64,000 nt of DNA from NCBI GenBank assembly GCA_003584705.1, contig AP018536.1, positions 1,426,001 through 1,490,000 of the forward strand, in the 5' to 3' direction. The notes beneath the pieces are model-generated. The model did no database searches. It saw only the letters and a program-made list of their open reading frames with translations, and was not told where the DNA came from. Numbering within the stretch: the stretch's first letter is position 1; each line of letters begins with the position of its first letter. This DNA is from Lachnospiraceae bacterium GAM79 (GTDB lineage: Bacteria > Bacillota > Clostridia > Lachnospirales > Lachnospiraceae). The position numbers were made by a program, and so were the translations under genes. Shown here in pieces: positions 1 through 8,273 of this stretch.

Positions 1-282
1 CACAAGGAACAGAAGGTAGTGGCAGGCATCCACAGACTGGCCAATCCCGACGCCATTGACATCGAATCCGACCTGGCATTGATCGCTGTCGTAGGCCGTG
101 GCATGAAGTCCACCCGCGGCACTGCAGGCAGAATCTTCTCCGCACTGGCACACAAAAATATCAATGTTAAGATGATCGACCAGGGATCTTCCGAGCTGAA
201 CATCATCATCGGTGTGGCAAATGAAGATTTTGAGACCGCAATTCAGGCAATCTATGATATCTTTGTGATCACAAGATTATAA
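1..282 (+). CDS. Aspartate kinase, C-terminal ACT region (5' end outside window)
   Basis: The frame is open from base 1, so this is the last 93 codons of a longer gene. The visible part is a regulatory ACT domain: SDLALIAVVGRGM, GTAGRIFSALA, INVKMIDQGSSELNIIIGV and a closing FETAIQAIYDIF helix. This is the typical end of aspartate kinases, which phosphorylate aspartate at the head of the lysine, threonine and methionine pathway and bind effector amino acids through tandem ACT domains. The in-frame GTG at base 19 is inside the gene and is not a start. A perfect hairpin terminator follows 14 bases after the stop. The family call rests on the ACT part only, because the catalytic domain is not visible. 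Confidence 0.88.
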   Translation, partial: HKEQKVVAGIHRLANPDAIDIESDLALIAVVGRGMKSTRGTAGRIFSALAHKNINVKMIDQGSSELNIIIGVANEDFETAIQAIYDIFVITRL

Positions 283-295
283 GTTTATCAGATAT

Positions 296-326
296 AAAAA
301 GACAGGTCAGTTAGACCTGTCTTTTT
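296..326. terminator. Bidirectional intrinsic terminator
   Basis: GACAGGTC at 301-308 pairs perfectly with GACCTGTC at 314-321 around a 5-base loop. It is flanked by AAAAA and TTTTT, so it works as a terminator on both strands. It separates the aspartate kinase gene from the convergent TetR gene, whose stop codon overlaps the hairpin edge. Confidence 0.9.
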
Positions 327-876
327 ATGGTTCCGGATATTGGATCATATCCAGTATCGGAGTTCGTATAATATATTGGTAGGCCTCAAAAATTTTCTCC
401 GCAGGGACTTCTTTCGGAGAGGAGAGCCATAACTTTAGAATTTCAATTAATAAGAGGGCATTATAATGTGCCAGTGACTGCGGTGTGATAAGTTCGCAGG
501 GCATTTTCCTCATAGGATGTCTGGACAGAATCCGGAAAAAGGTCTGTTCACAGTAGTGTGAAAAAAATTCTCCGAAGCAATTCTGGCCTGTGGTTTCAAA
601 AAGTCGATGATAATATTCCTTATTTTTTTCAAAACAGATAAACATCAGCTTGATGGCTTCCTGTTCCATATCGTTTTCGATCATGACTTCGACTTTGCTG
701 CCGATGTCCTGGTCGAACAGAAACTCAATCACTTCGTATTTATCCTGAAAATAGTTATAGAAAGTAGGGCGGATCACATGTGCACCATCCGTGATCATTT
801 TGATGGAAATCTTCTGAAAAGGCATGGTAAGCACAAGAGAACGAAAACTGTCTGCCAATAATTCTTTTGTCTTCAT
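325..876 (-). CDS. TetR/AcrR-family transcriptional regulator
   Basis: A 183-residue protein with an N-terminal helix-turn-helix: TKELLADSFRSLVLTMPFQK, then ISIKMITDGAHVIRPTFYNY and YFQDKYEVIEFLF, the usual TetR_N pattern ending in TFYNYFxxK. The C-terminal half is a ligand/dimer domain resembling the group that includes DhaS. A longer open frame runs upstream to 1044, but the ATG at 876 has an AAAGGAG site just upstream and begins the DNA-binding domain directly, so it was chosen. The gene is divergent from an MntP-like membrane protein gene, which suggests it may control that gene or itself. The ligand is unknown. Confidence 0.85.
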   Translation of the reverse strand: MKTKELLADSFRSLVLTMPFQKISIKMITDGAHVIRPTFYNYFQDKYEVIEFLFDQDIGSKVEVMIENDMEQEAIKLMFICFEKNKEYYHRLFETTGQNCFGEFFSHYCEQTFFRILSRHPMRKMPCELITPQSLAHYNALLLIEILKLWLSSPKEVPAEKIFEAYQYIIRTPILDMIQYPEP

Positions 877-952
877 CACAGGACTCCTTTTCCTATAAAA
901 GAACCGAGATAGAAATATTATAACCAAAAAACTTTCTTTTCTCAACTTTAAA

Positions 953-974
953 CGACACTTTTGCCAAAATGTCG
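953..974. promoter_or_regulatory. Candidate operator palindrome between tetR and the MntP-like gene
   Basis: CGACACTTTTG and CCAAAATGTCG form an imperfect inverted repeat (9 of 11 positions symmetric) in the 241-bp divergent spacer, about 80 bp upstream of the TetR start. TetR regulators usually bind such palindromes next to their own gene. Binding is an inference. Confidence 0.4.
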
Positions 975-1117
975 CGGAATATTTACAGTTATCGAAAAAA
1001 TGTAAGAGCAGGAAAAACGCTGTGCAAGGGTTGTATCTTACCATATGCCGGAAAATTGTTTAAAGTAAAAAATGAAAAGAGATAAAAACATTATAACGGG
1101 AGAAAGGGGTTGCATGG

Positions 1118-1693
1118 ATGGCATGGTATGAAATTTTCATTGTATCGGTGGGACTATCCCTGGATGTCTTTACCTATGCATTATACAAAGGCGCTATGCT
1201 TTCCAGACTGGACAAAAAGCAGATCCTGAAAATGATCCTGCTGTTCACAGGATGGCAGAGCGGTGCAATGCTTTTAGGAAGCCTGATTTCGGAACTTCCG
1301 TACATTGCAATGAACTATCAGCGGACAGAAAGACTGTTCAGGGCGGCATCGGCAGTTATTTTTTTCCTGATCGGGATATGGCTGATCGTCCGGGCACTAC
1401 ATATGCGGGACCCGCTGGAACGAAGGGAAGATGCCTTCGCCTGGAGACAGCTATGCATTTGGGCCATGCTTACCAGTGTGGACAGTTTTCTGACGGGAAT
1501 TGGCATGGGCTTTTTAGACACCAGAGTAACGGTGCAGATCATTCAGCTGGCAATTATGGCTGCGCTGGCGGTCATCGTCGGCATCTATGCGGGATATCGG
1601 ATCGGGTGTCATGGAAGAAACCGTGTACTGATCAGTGGAGCGCTGATCTTCCTGCTTGCCGGCGCGGATGTATTGTTTCGATATTACATCTGA
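1118..1693 (+). CDS. MntP/YtaF-like six-helix membrane protein (putative Mn2+ efflux)
   Basis: A 191-residue very hydrophobic protein with two similar halves, each carrying an acidic residue in a helix: GLSLDVFTYA near residue 16 and TSVDSFLTGIGMGF near residue 129. This matches the MntP/DUF204 architecture, in which paired aspartates in the membrane bind divalent metal and the protein exports manganese. The sporulation protein YtaF belongs to the same superfamily, so the substrate is not certain. An AGAAAGGGG site lies about 8 bases before the ATG at 1118; an out-of-frame ATG at 1114 is not used. It is divergent from a TetR regulator and precedes a radical SAM gene by 46 bp. Confidence 0.72.
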   Translation: MAWYEIFIVSVGLSLDVFTYALYKGAMLSRLDKKQILKMILLFTGWQSGAMLLGSLISELPYIAMNYQRTERLFRAASAVIFFLIGIWLIVRALHMRDPLERREDAFAWRQLCIWAMLTSVDSFLTGIGMGFLDTRVTVQIIQLAIMAALAVIVGIYAGYRIGCHGRNRVLISGALIFLLAGADVLFRYYI

Positions 1694-1739
1694 AATACCG
1701 TGATTCATAGAATAAATAGACAAAAGTGAGGTAAATCGT

Positions 1740-3104
1740 ATGGCAGACGCAAAACACAAAGTTGAGAGAGCTGCATTTGGCGCAGCAATCGACGGAATTC
1801 TGAAGTATGTGAATAAGGACGAAGCAGACAGAGAAAAGGCGTTCTTAAAGCTGGTAGATCTGTCGGAAAAATTTATGGGAGATACCTTCCGCAAGGAAAG
1901 CTATGATGCGGCAAGACGTATGATCCAGGATCCGGACAGCAAATGGATGCAGTATGTGAATCGGATCTTAAACGAAGTGGATCCCCATGTCATCAAAATG
2001 TCCGCACTGGACTATGGTTTTGAGGCGGCGTTCTGCGGTAAAAAAGAGATTAACGAGATGCGTGTGAAACATCAGTGCAATATCCCCTGGCTGATCCTGA
2101 TGGATCCCACCAGTGCCTGCAACCTGCATTGTACCGGCTGCTGGGCGGCAGAGTACGGCAATCGTCTGAACTTAAGCTTTGAAGATATGGATCGCATCGT
2201 TACCCAGGGTAAGGAACTTGGTATCTATCTGTATTTCTTCACCGGTGGCGAACCTCTGGTCAGAAAGGATGACATCATCCGTTTGTGCGAGAAACACGAT
2301 GACTGTGGCTTCCATGCATTTACCAACGGCACGCTGATCGATGAGAAATTCTGCCAGGAGATGAAGCGGGTAGGCAACTTCTCCGTAGCTATCAGTCTGG
2401 AAGGCTTCGATGAAGTGAACGACTTACGCCGCGGCAAGGGCGTGTTTGATAAAGTAATGCATGCCATGGATCTGATGAAGCAGTACGGTCTGATCTTCGG
2501 AACTTCCATCTGCTATACCAGCAAGAACTATAAAGTAGTCACCAGTGATGAATTCCTGGATATGATCATTGAAAAAGGTGCCAGATTCAGCTGGTATTTC
2601 CATTATATGCCCGTAGGCAATGATGCATCTACCGAATTGCTCTTAGATCCGGACCAGAGAGAATATATGTATCACCGTATTCGTGAAATCCGTGCCATGA
2701 AGGGCGGAAAACCTATCTTTGCCTTCGATTTCCAGAACGATGGAGAATATGTGGGCGGATGTATCGCAGGCGGCAGAAACTACTGCCATATCAATCCAAA
2801 CGGCGATGTGGAGCCCTGTGTATTCATCCATTATTCCGGTGCCAATATCAAGGAAGTAGATCTGCTGACTGCGTTGAAGCAGCCACTGTTTATGGCATAC
2901 CGTGCGAACCAGCCTTTCAACTGCAATCACTTAAAGCCCTGCCCGATGCTGGAAAATCCGGAAATCTTACAGCGTATGGTGCATGAGACCGGAGCACATT
3001 CCACTGATTTACAGTCACCGGAGTCTGTGGAGCATCTGTGCGGAAAGTGCGCAGAATACGCGAAAAACTGGGATGAACGGGCCCAGGAACTGTGGAATAA
3101 ATAA
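1740..3104 (+). CDS. Radical SAM protein with extra C-terminal cysteines (SPASM-like)
   Basis: A 454-residue protein. After about 120 N-terminal residues the radical SAM motif appears as CNLHCTGC, followed by FTGGEPLVRKDD (the GGE motif that holds SAM) and further core strands such as FTNGTLI and SISLEGF-type elements. The C-terminal part has spaced cysteines (GGCIAGGRNYCHINPNGDVEPCVF, then NCNHLKPCP, then LCGKC), suggesting one or two auxiliary iron-sulfur clusters as in SPASM proteins. The 4Fe-4S cluster cleaves S-adenosylmethionine to start radical chemistry. The substrate cannot be told from sequence, and no peptide precursor gene is seen beside it. A GAGG ribosome site precedes the ATG. 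Confidence 0.85.
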   Translation: MADAKHKVERAAFGAAIDGILKYVNKDEADREKAFLKLVDLSEKFMGDTFRKESYDAARRMIQDPDSKWMQYVNRILNEVDPHVIKMSALDYGFEAAFCGKKEINEMRVKHQCNIPWLILMDPTSACNLHCTGCWAAEYGNRLNLSFEDMDRIVTQGKELGIYLYFFTGGEPLVRKDDIIRLCEKHDDCGFHAFTNGTLIDEKFCQEMKRVGNFSVAISLEGFDEVNDLRRGKGVFDKVMHAMDLMKQYGLIFGTSICYTSKNYKVVTSDEFLDMIIEKGARFSWYFHYMPVGNDASTELLLDPDQREYMYHRIREIRAMKGGKPIFAFDFQNDGEYVGGCIAGGRNYCHINPNGDVEPCVFIHYSGANIKEVDLLTALKQPLFMAYRANQPFNCNHLKPCPMLENPEILQRMVHETGAHSTDLQSPESVEHLCGKCAEYAKNWDERAQELWNK

Positions 3105-3136
3105 TAGTTCTTTTACAAAAGTTTATACTTAGTTAA

Positions 3137-3165
3137 TTGCTTTTTGCCTTTCGGCATACCATAAT
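3137..3165 (+). promoter_or_regulatory. Sigma-A type promoter for the 3259-5316 gene group
   Basis: TTGCTT and CATAAT are separated by exactly 17 bases, just after the radical SAM gene. The expected transcript start is near 3172, directly before the hairpin at 3178-3205. Confidence 0.55.
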
Positions 3166-3177
3166 GTAGGTAACATT

Positions 3178-3205
3178 CAGAGGAGACTTCGCGAAGGAGA
3201 CTCTG
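3178..3205 (+). other. Symmetric hairpin with a GAGA/GAGA internal loop at a leader start
   Basis: CAGAG (3178-3182) pairs with CTCTG, and the centre CTTCGCGAAG is a perfect palindrome. Between them lie GAGA on both sides, which could form tandem G-A pairs. There is no T-run, so it is not a normal terminator. It sits about 6 bases after the predicted transcript start. Confidence 0.45.
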
Positions 3206-3258
3206 AAAGATTTGGATAATGTGTCCCCTGTATGGTGGCGGACGAAAGGTGGTACTTC

Positions 3259-3651
3259 ATGAAAGAGAAGTTACAGCGTTTCATGTGGGGGCGTTATGGC
3301 AACGACCGCTTCAATCAGTTTTTGATGATTGTGGCTCTGGTCTGCCTGGCGCTCTCTTTTTTTGGTCTGAGAATATTTTATGTGCTGGCTCTGGCCCTGT
3401 TAGTCTATGCGTATTACCGGATGTTTTCTAAAGACCTGAGTAAGAGGAGTGCCGAGAACCAGTGGTATCTGAAGAAAGAAATGAAGGTTCGCGGATGGTG
3501 GCAGCGAAAGAAAAAGGCTATTGCCGGTCGTAAGGAGTACAAGATCTATAAATGCCCGAAATGCGGACAGAAGATTCGGGTACCCAGACATAAGGGGAAG
3601 ATCGCAATCCGGTGCAGAAAATGCGGTGAAGAATTTATCCGCAAGACCTGA
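3259..3651 (+). CDS. Small membrane protein with C-terminal zinc ribbon
   Basis: A 130-residue protein of no recognised family. Residues about 18-50 form a hydrophobic hairpin (FLMIVALVCLALSFFGLRIF and VLALALLVYAYYRMF), giving one or two membrane segments. A very basic linker follows, then a zinc ribbon: CPKCGQ and, 18 residues on, CRKCGE. This suggests an inner-membrane protein with a cytoplasmic metal-binding tail. The ATG at 3259 was preferred over the GTG at 3232 because GAAAGG lies at suitable spacing and the protein then begins MKEKLQRF. It heads a group with the DUF5685-like and J-domain genes downstream, so a joint role in protein handling at the membrane is possible but not shown. 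Confidence 0.7.
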   Translation: MKEKLQRFMWGRYGNDRFNQFLMIVALVCLALSFFGLRIFYVLALALLVYAYYRMFSKDLSKRSAENQWYLKKEMKVRGWWQRKKKAIAGRKEYKIYKCPKCGQKIRVPRHKGKIAIRCRKCGEEFIRKT

Positions 3652-3725
3652 CGGGAAAATCCTGTGGCAGGATCACGGGAAATGAAAATTGGAATACAGA
3701 AATATAGGAAAGGGTGGTGAGCCAG

Positions 3726-4583
3726 ATGTTCGGATATATTGTGATCAATCAGTCGGAAATGAAATTTAAGGAGTATGATGTTTATCGATCCTATTATTGC
3801 GGATTGTGTCAGAGCCTGAAGGAACGTTACGGTGTCCTGGGGCAGCTTTCTCTGAATTACGATATGACTTTTATCCTGATGCTGCTCACCAGCTTATATG
3901 AACCGGAGGAGCAGGAGGCCCAGTGCAGATGTGTGGCCCATCCTTTGGAAAAACATCCCACAAGAAGAAATCTGTTTACGGATTATGTGGCAGATATGAC
4001 GGTACTTTTTTCCTGCTATAAAGCGGAGGACGACTGGGAGGACGAGCATAGTCTGAAGGGACTGGTGTACAGTTATCTGTTGGGAAGAAAATTCCGTAAA
4101 AAACCGTTATTATATCAGGAAAAAGTAAGAACTATCTCACTGGCCATGCAGAATTTTGCGGATGCGGAAAAGCAGGGCAATGCGGATATTGATACCATGG
4201 CGGGATTGTTTGGCAGAGTCATGGCACAGATTGTATCCTGTCGTGAGGATGAGTGGAAGGACAATCTGGAGAGACTTGGATTTTTCCTGGGAAAATTCAT
4301 TTATCTGTTGGATGCCTATGAGGATATCGAGCAGGACCTCAAAAAAGGAACCTATAATCCGTTAAAGAAACGGTATGAGGAACCGGGCTTTGAGGAGGAA
4401 TGCCGGCAGATCCTGACCATGATGATGTCGGAGTGCTGTAAGGAGTTCGAACAGCTTCCTATTTTACAGAATGTGGATATTCTGCGGAATATTCTGTATT
4501 CCGGTGTATGGTGCCGTTATGAGATCGTGCGGAAGAAACGGATGAAAGACAGTGCAAAAGAGGTAACGGGAAATGACTTATGA
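3726..4583 (+). CDS. DUF5685-like protein paired with a J-domain gene
   Basis: A 285-residue soluble protein. The N-terminus (MFGYIVINQ, then [12 protein letters not shown]) has a conserved CxxC, and further cysteines occur in QCRCVAHP. It is otherwise helical with repeated acidic D/E stretches, for example [14 protein letters not shown], which faintly recalls prenyl-synthase-like helical bundles. The function is unknown; I recognise it only as the DUF5685 type that travels with J-domain proteins in Lachnospiraceae. ATG 3726 was chosen over GTG 3714/3717 because AGGAAAGGG lies about 11 bases before it. Its last 11 bases overlap the J-domain gene, implying translational coupling and a shared job. 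Confidence 0.65.
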   Translation: MFGYIVINQSEMKFKEYDVYRSYYCGLCQSLKERYGVLGQLSLNYDMTFILMLLTSLYEPEEQEAQCRCVAHPLEKHPTRRNLFTDYVADMTVLFSCYKAEDDWEDEHSLKGLVYSYLLGRKFRKKPLLYQEKVRTISLAMQNFADAEKQGNADIDTMAGLFGRVMAQIVSCREDEWKDNLERLGFFLGKFIYLLDAYEDIEQDLKKGTYNPLKKRYEEPGFEEECRQILTMMMSECCKEFEQLPILQNVDILRNILYSGVWCRYEIVRKKRMKDSAKEVTGNDL

Positions 4584-5316
4584 TCCATACAGTGTTCTGG
4601 GAGTGAGCAGAGATGCCTCCGAGGAGGAAATAAAAAAAGCATATAAGGCACTGAGCCGGAAATACCATCCCGATGCCAATATCAACAATCCCAATAGGGA
4701 TCAGGCGGAAGAAAAGTTCAAGGAGATCCAGGCAGCCTACCAGCAGATCATGAAGGAGCGGACCGAAGGCTACAGTTACGGTGGCGGATATGGCAGGCAG
4801 AGCTATGGTGGTAGCGGAAGCGGCTACGGTGGAAGCCAGGGATATGGCGGCTACGGTCAGGGATTTGGAGACTTCTGGCAGCAGGCAGGCTGGCAACAGC
4901 AGACTTCTGGCTATGAAGAAGAGCCCAGACTGCGGGCAGCCGGTAATTATCTCAGAAACGGCTATTACAGAGAGGCCAGAAATACGTTGGACGGCATGGG
5001 AGAACATGAGAAGACGGCCAGATGGTATTACTACAGTGCCATGGCACACATGGGCCTTGGAAATAATGTAGCAGCGCTGGAACATGCAAACAAGGCGGTG
5101 GCGCTGGATCCCCAGAATATGGAATACCAGATGCTCCTGCAGAGACTACAGAGCGGGGGACAGTGGTATGAGAGCAGACAGGCAGCCTATGGCTATCCCC
5201 ATGTGGGTGGCAACGACCTGTGCCTGAAAATTTGTCTGGCCAATCTGTTCTGCAACCTTTGCTGTGGCGGTGGCGGTTTATGCTTCGGCGGTTATGGTGG
5301 AAGAGGAATGTTTTAA
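4573..5316 (+). CDS. J-domain (DnaJ-like) protein with Gly/Tyr-rich linker and TPR-like region
   Basis: A 247-residue protein. Residues 1-60 are a J domain with the diagnostic HPD motif (KYHPDAN), which stimulates the ATPase of Hsp70/DnaK. Residues about 65-110 are a low-complexity linker rich in glycine and tyrosine (YGGGYG-type repeats). Residues about 115-195 contain TPR-like helices ([37 protein letters not shown]). The C-terminus is a short cysteine- and glycine-rich tail ([15 protein letters not shown]). It lacks the zinc fingers and substrate domains of housekeeping DnaJ, so it is a specialised co-chaperone. It overlaps the DUF5685-like gene and is followed by the nrdD promoter. Confidence 0.85.
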   Translation: MTYDPYSVLGVSRDASEEEIKKAYKALSRKYHPDANINNPNRDQAEEKFKEIQAAYQQIMKERTEGYSYGGGYGRQSYGGSGSGYGGSQGYGGYGQGFGDFWQQAGWQQQTSGYEEEPRLRAAGNYLRNGYYREARNTLDGMGEHEKTARWYYYSAMAHMGLGNNVAALEHANKAVALDPQNMEYQMLLQRLQSGGQWYESRQAAYGYPHVGGNDLCLKICLANLFCNLCCGGGGLCFGGYGGRGMF

Positions 5317-5325
5317 AAAAGATAC

Positions 5326-5354
5326 TTGCTTTTTCCATGTATCCTCACTATAAT
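5326..5354 (+). promoter_or_regulatory. Strong sigma-A promoter for nrdDG
   Basis: TTGCTT (5326-5331) and a perfect TATAAT (5349-5354) are separated by 17 bases. Transcription should begin near 5361, giving a leader of about 160 bases before the nrdD ATG. Confidence 0.75.
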
Positions 5355-5371
5355 ATTAGATACAAGATGTA

Positions 5372-5490
5372 GATACGAAATTGCTTGAAAAACACAAAAT
5401 CTAGTGAGACACTATGATTTGCAGAAAAAGTCGTGTCGGGAACTTGCTTCCGATGCGGCTTTTCTTTCGGCTTATGCAGAAATTCGTATC
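5372..5490 (+). ncRNA. Structured leader RNA of nrdD (possible riboswitch or attenuator, unassigned)
   Basis: Three helices nest inside the predicted 5' leader. P1: GATACGAA (5372-5379) pairs perfectly with TTCGTATC (5483-5490). P2: AAATC+TAGTG pairs with CACTA+GATTT (5397-5420), with a 3-base loop and one bulge. P3: a 14-bp stem between 5426-5439 and 5450-5463 with three G-U pairs, followed by a T-rich run. P1 closing two hairpins gives a three-way-junction layout typical of riboswitches. P3 plus its T-run could also terminate transcription. I do not recognise the family. Confidence 0.5.
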
Positions 5491-5523
5491 TTATGGGAAT
5501 GATATAAAGTGAGGGAAACAGCA

Positions 5524-7650
5524 ATGAAGATTCAGAAGAGAGACGGCAGAGTAGTGCCTTATGAAGAGGAGAAGATCCGGGAAGCAATCCATAAGGCCAA
5601 CAATGAAGTGGAGGAGCGGTATCGTGCCAGTGAGGGACTGATCGAGGAGATTCTGGAGGATGTACAGCAGGAGGGCAGACAGACCCAGACCGTGGAGCAT
5701 ATCCAGGATATGATCGAAGAGCATCTGGTAGAGCACAATAAATATACTCTGGCAAAGAAGTATATTGTATACCGTTACCAGAGAAGTCTGCTCAGAAAGT
5801 CCAATACTACGGATGAATCTATTTTAAAACTGATCCGGAATGAGAATAAGGAGCTGGCGGAGGAAAATTCCAACAAGAATACCCGCCTGGCTTCCACTCA
5901 GAGAGACTATATTGCGGGCGAAGTGTCCCGTGACGTTACCAGACGTCTGCTTTTGCCGGAGCATATTGCCATGGCGCACGACAACGGTGTGCTGCATTTT
6001 CATGATGCGGATTATTTCATCCAGCCGATCTTCAACTGTTGTCTGATCAATATCAAGGACATGCTGGACAACGGCACTTCCATCAACGGCAAGATGATCG
6101 AGTCTCCCAAGAGCTTTCAGGTGGCATGTACCGTGACCACCCAGATCATTGCGGCAGTGGCCAGCAACCAGTACGGCGGCCAGAGCGTCAATATCAAGCA
6201 TCTGGGGAAATATCTGCGTAAGAGTAAGGAAAAATTTGCAAAACAGCTGGAGGAAGAATTCGGGGATACCCTGGATCAGGCAGCCAAGGACAAGATCGTG
6301 CAGATGCGCCTGCATGACGAACTGAAATCCGGTGTGCAGACCATCCAGTATCAGATCAATACTCTGATGACCACCAACGGACAGTCTCCTTTTGTCACAC
6401 TTTTCCTGCATATCGATGAGAATGACGAATATGTGGAAGAGACCGTGCAGATCATCATGGAGATCCTGCGTCAGCGGATCGAGGGGACCAAGAATGAGAA
6501 GGGCGTCTATGTGACTCCTGCTTTCCCGAAGCTGGTCTATGTATTGGATGAAAACAACTGCTTAAAGGGCGGAAAATATGACTATGTGACCAAACTGGCC
6601 GCACAGTGCTCTGCCAAGAGAATGTATCCCGACTATATCTCCGCGAAGAAGATGCGCGAGAATTACGAGGGAAATGTATTTTCCTGCATGGGCTGTCGTT
6701 CTTTTCTGTCTCCCTGGAAGGATGAAAACGGAGAGTACAAGTGGGAAGGACGCTTCAATCAGGGCGTTGTCAGCATCAATCTTCCGCAGATCGGTATTCT
6801 GGCAAAAGGAAATGAAGAGAAATTCTGGAAACTGCTGGACGAGCGTCTGGAACTGTGTTATGAAGCATTGATGTGCCGTCACAAGGCACTGGAAGGTGTG
6901 GTATCCGATGTGAGCCCCATCCACTGGCAATACGGAGCCATCGCCCGTCTGAAGAAGGGCGAGACCATCGACAAATACTTGCACAATGGTTATTCCACCA
7001 TGTCTCTGGGATATATCGGACTGTATGAGACTACGTATCTGATGAAAGGATGCAGCCAGACCGTGGAACCCGGCAAGGAATTCGCCCTGCGTGTCATGGA
7101 TTATATGAAGGAACGCTGCGCAAAATGGAAAGAGGAGACCGGTATTGCATTCAGCCTCTACGGAACTCCTGCTGAGACACTGTGTTATCGTTTCGCAAGG
7201 ATCGACCGGGAAAAATACGGTGATATTTCCAATGTCACCGATAAGGGATATTACACAAATTCCTATCATGTGGATGTCCGGGAGAAGATCGACGCTTTCA
7301 CCAAGTTCAAGATCGAGAGTGAGTTCCAGAATAAGTCGTTGGGCGGAGCTATCTCTTACGTGGAAGTACCGAACCTGACCAATAATGTGGAAGCCATCGA
7401 GGAAGTCATCCGTTTTATTTACGATAATATCCAGTACGGTGAGTTCAACACCAAATCCGATTATTGCCACGTCTGTGGCTATGATGGTGAGATCATGATC
7501 AATGATAATATGGAATGGGAGTGCCCTCAGTGTCACAACAAGGATCATGCGAAAATGAATGTCACCAGAAGAACCTGCGGTTATCTGGGAGAGAACTTCT
7601 GGAATGCCGGCAAGACCAAGGAGATCAAGGCAAGAGTTCTTCATCTGTAA
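5524..7650 (+). CDS. nrdD: Anaerobic (class III) ribonucleoside-triphosphate reductase
   Basis: A 708-residue protein that reduces ribonucleoside triphosphates to deoxynucleotides without oxygen, using a glycyl radical. Residues 1-90 form an ATP-cone allosteric domain (KRDGRVVPYEEEKIREAI). The barrel follows, with NGQSPFVTLFLHI and CMGCRSFLSPW. The C-terminus has the zinc site CHVCGYDG...CPQCHNKD and the glycyl-radical motif RRTCGYLGENFWNAG. Length is normal for the family. ATG 5524 (GTGAGGGA upstream) was chosen over GTG 5509. nrdG, its radical-generating partner, follows 32 bases later. The structured leader suggests RNA-level control. Confidence 0.97.
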   Translation: MKIQKRDGRVVPYEEEKIREAIHKANNEVEERYRASEGLIEEILEDVQQEGRQTQTVEHIQDMIEEHLVEHNKYTLAKKYIVYRYQRSLLRKSNTTDESILKLIRNENKELAEENSNKNTRLASTQRDYIAGEVSRDVTRRLLLPEHIAMAHDNGVLHFHDADYFIQPIFNCCLINIKDMLDNGTSINGKMIESPKSFQVACTVTTQIIAAVASNQYGGQSVNIKHLGKYLRKSKEKFAKQLEEEFGDTLDQAAKDKIVQMRLHDELKSGVQTIQYQINTLMTTNGQSPFVTLFLHIDENDEYVEETVQIIMEILRQRIEGTKNEKGVYVTPAFPKLVYVLDENNCLKGGKYDYVTKLAAQCSAKRMYPDYISAKKMRENYEGNVFSCMGCRSFLSPWKDENGEYKWEGRFNQGVVSINLPQIGILAKGNEEKFWKLLDERLELCYEALMCRHKALEGVVSDVSPIHWQYGAIARLKKGETIDKYLHNGYSTMSLGYIGLYETTYLMKGCSQTVEPGKEFALRVMDYMKERCAKWKEETGIAFSLYGTPAETLCYRFARIDREKYGDISNVTDKGYYTNSYHVDVREKIDAFTKFKIESEFQNKSLGGAISYVEVPNLTNNVEAIEEVIRFIYDNIQYGEFNTKSDYCHVCGYDGEIMINDNMEWECPQCHNKDHAKMNVTRRTCGYLGENFWNAGKTKEIKARVLHL

Positions 7651-7682
7651 TATGCAGATAGTAAAAGGGAAGGAAATGTCCT

Positions 7683-8204
7683 ATGAATTATGCGACGATC
7701 AAGAAAACGGACGTGGCAAACGGTCCCGGCGTGAGAGTATCGCTGTTTGTCAGCGGTTGTACCCATCATTGCAAGGGATGCTTTAACAGTGTGGCCTGGG
7801 ATTTTCAGTACGGACAGGCTTACACGCTGGAAACAGAACAGGAGATTTTACAGGCACTGGCCCCGGACTATATCCGGGGCTTAAGCTTGCTGGGCGGCGA
7901 ACCTATGGAACCGCAGAACCGTGCAACGGTGCTTTCTCTGGTAAAGAAAGTAAGGGAAATTTATCCCCGGAAGACGATCTGGTGCTATACCGGCTATGAT
8001 TTTGATAAGGATCTTCTGGCCTGGATGGAAGCGGGAGATCCGGTGATCACGAAACTTTTACCGCTTCTGGATGTTATCGTGGACGGAGAATACAAGGAAG
8101 AGTGCCGTAATTTACGTCTACCTTTTCGCGGATCAGAGAATCAGAGGATTTTGGACGTACCATTGTCTTTAAAGGAAAAATGTGGTATAATTTTACATAC
8201 ATAA
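7683..8204 (+). CDS. nrdG: Anaerobic ribonucleotide reductase activating protein (radical SAM)
   Basis: A 173-residue radical SAM enzyme that installs the glycyl radical on NrdD. It starts MNYATIKKTDVANGPGVRVS, typical of NrdG, and carries the cluster motif CTHHCKGC followed by FNSVAWDF and the SAM-binding LLGGEPM. WCYTGYDFD and DVIVDGEYK are also family features. It is transcribed with nrdD (32-base gap). Length is standard. Confidence 0.96.
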   Translation: MNYATIKKTDVANGPGVRVSLFVSGCTHHCKGCFNSVAWDFQYGQAYTLETEQEILQALAPDYIRGLSLLGGEPMEPQNRATVLSLVKKVREIYPRKTIWCYTGYDFDKDLLAWMEAGDPVITKLLPLLDVIVDGEYKEECRNLRLPFRGSENQRILDVPLSLKEKCGIILHT

Positions 8205-8273
8205 GAGGATTCGGGTCGAAAAAGGGATATCGGTTCGAAAATAAAAACAAAAGTGTGAGGGAGTAATACAAGT

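Noticed and set aside
5392..5424. NrdR-box-like sequence (ACACAAAATCTAGTG) before nrdD
   Set aside because: It matches one half of the NrdR consensus, but it lies downstream of the predicted transcript start and is fully accounted for by the P2 hairpin. The second box does not match well.
6562..7644. 360-codon open frame on the minus strand inside nrdD
   Set aside because: A shadow of a strongly conserved gene; no family features and no ribosome site.
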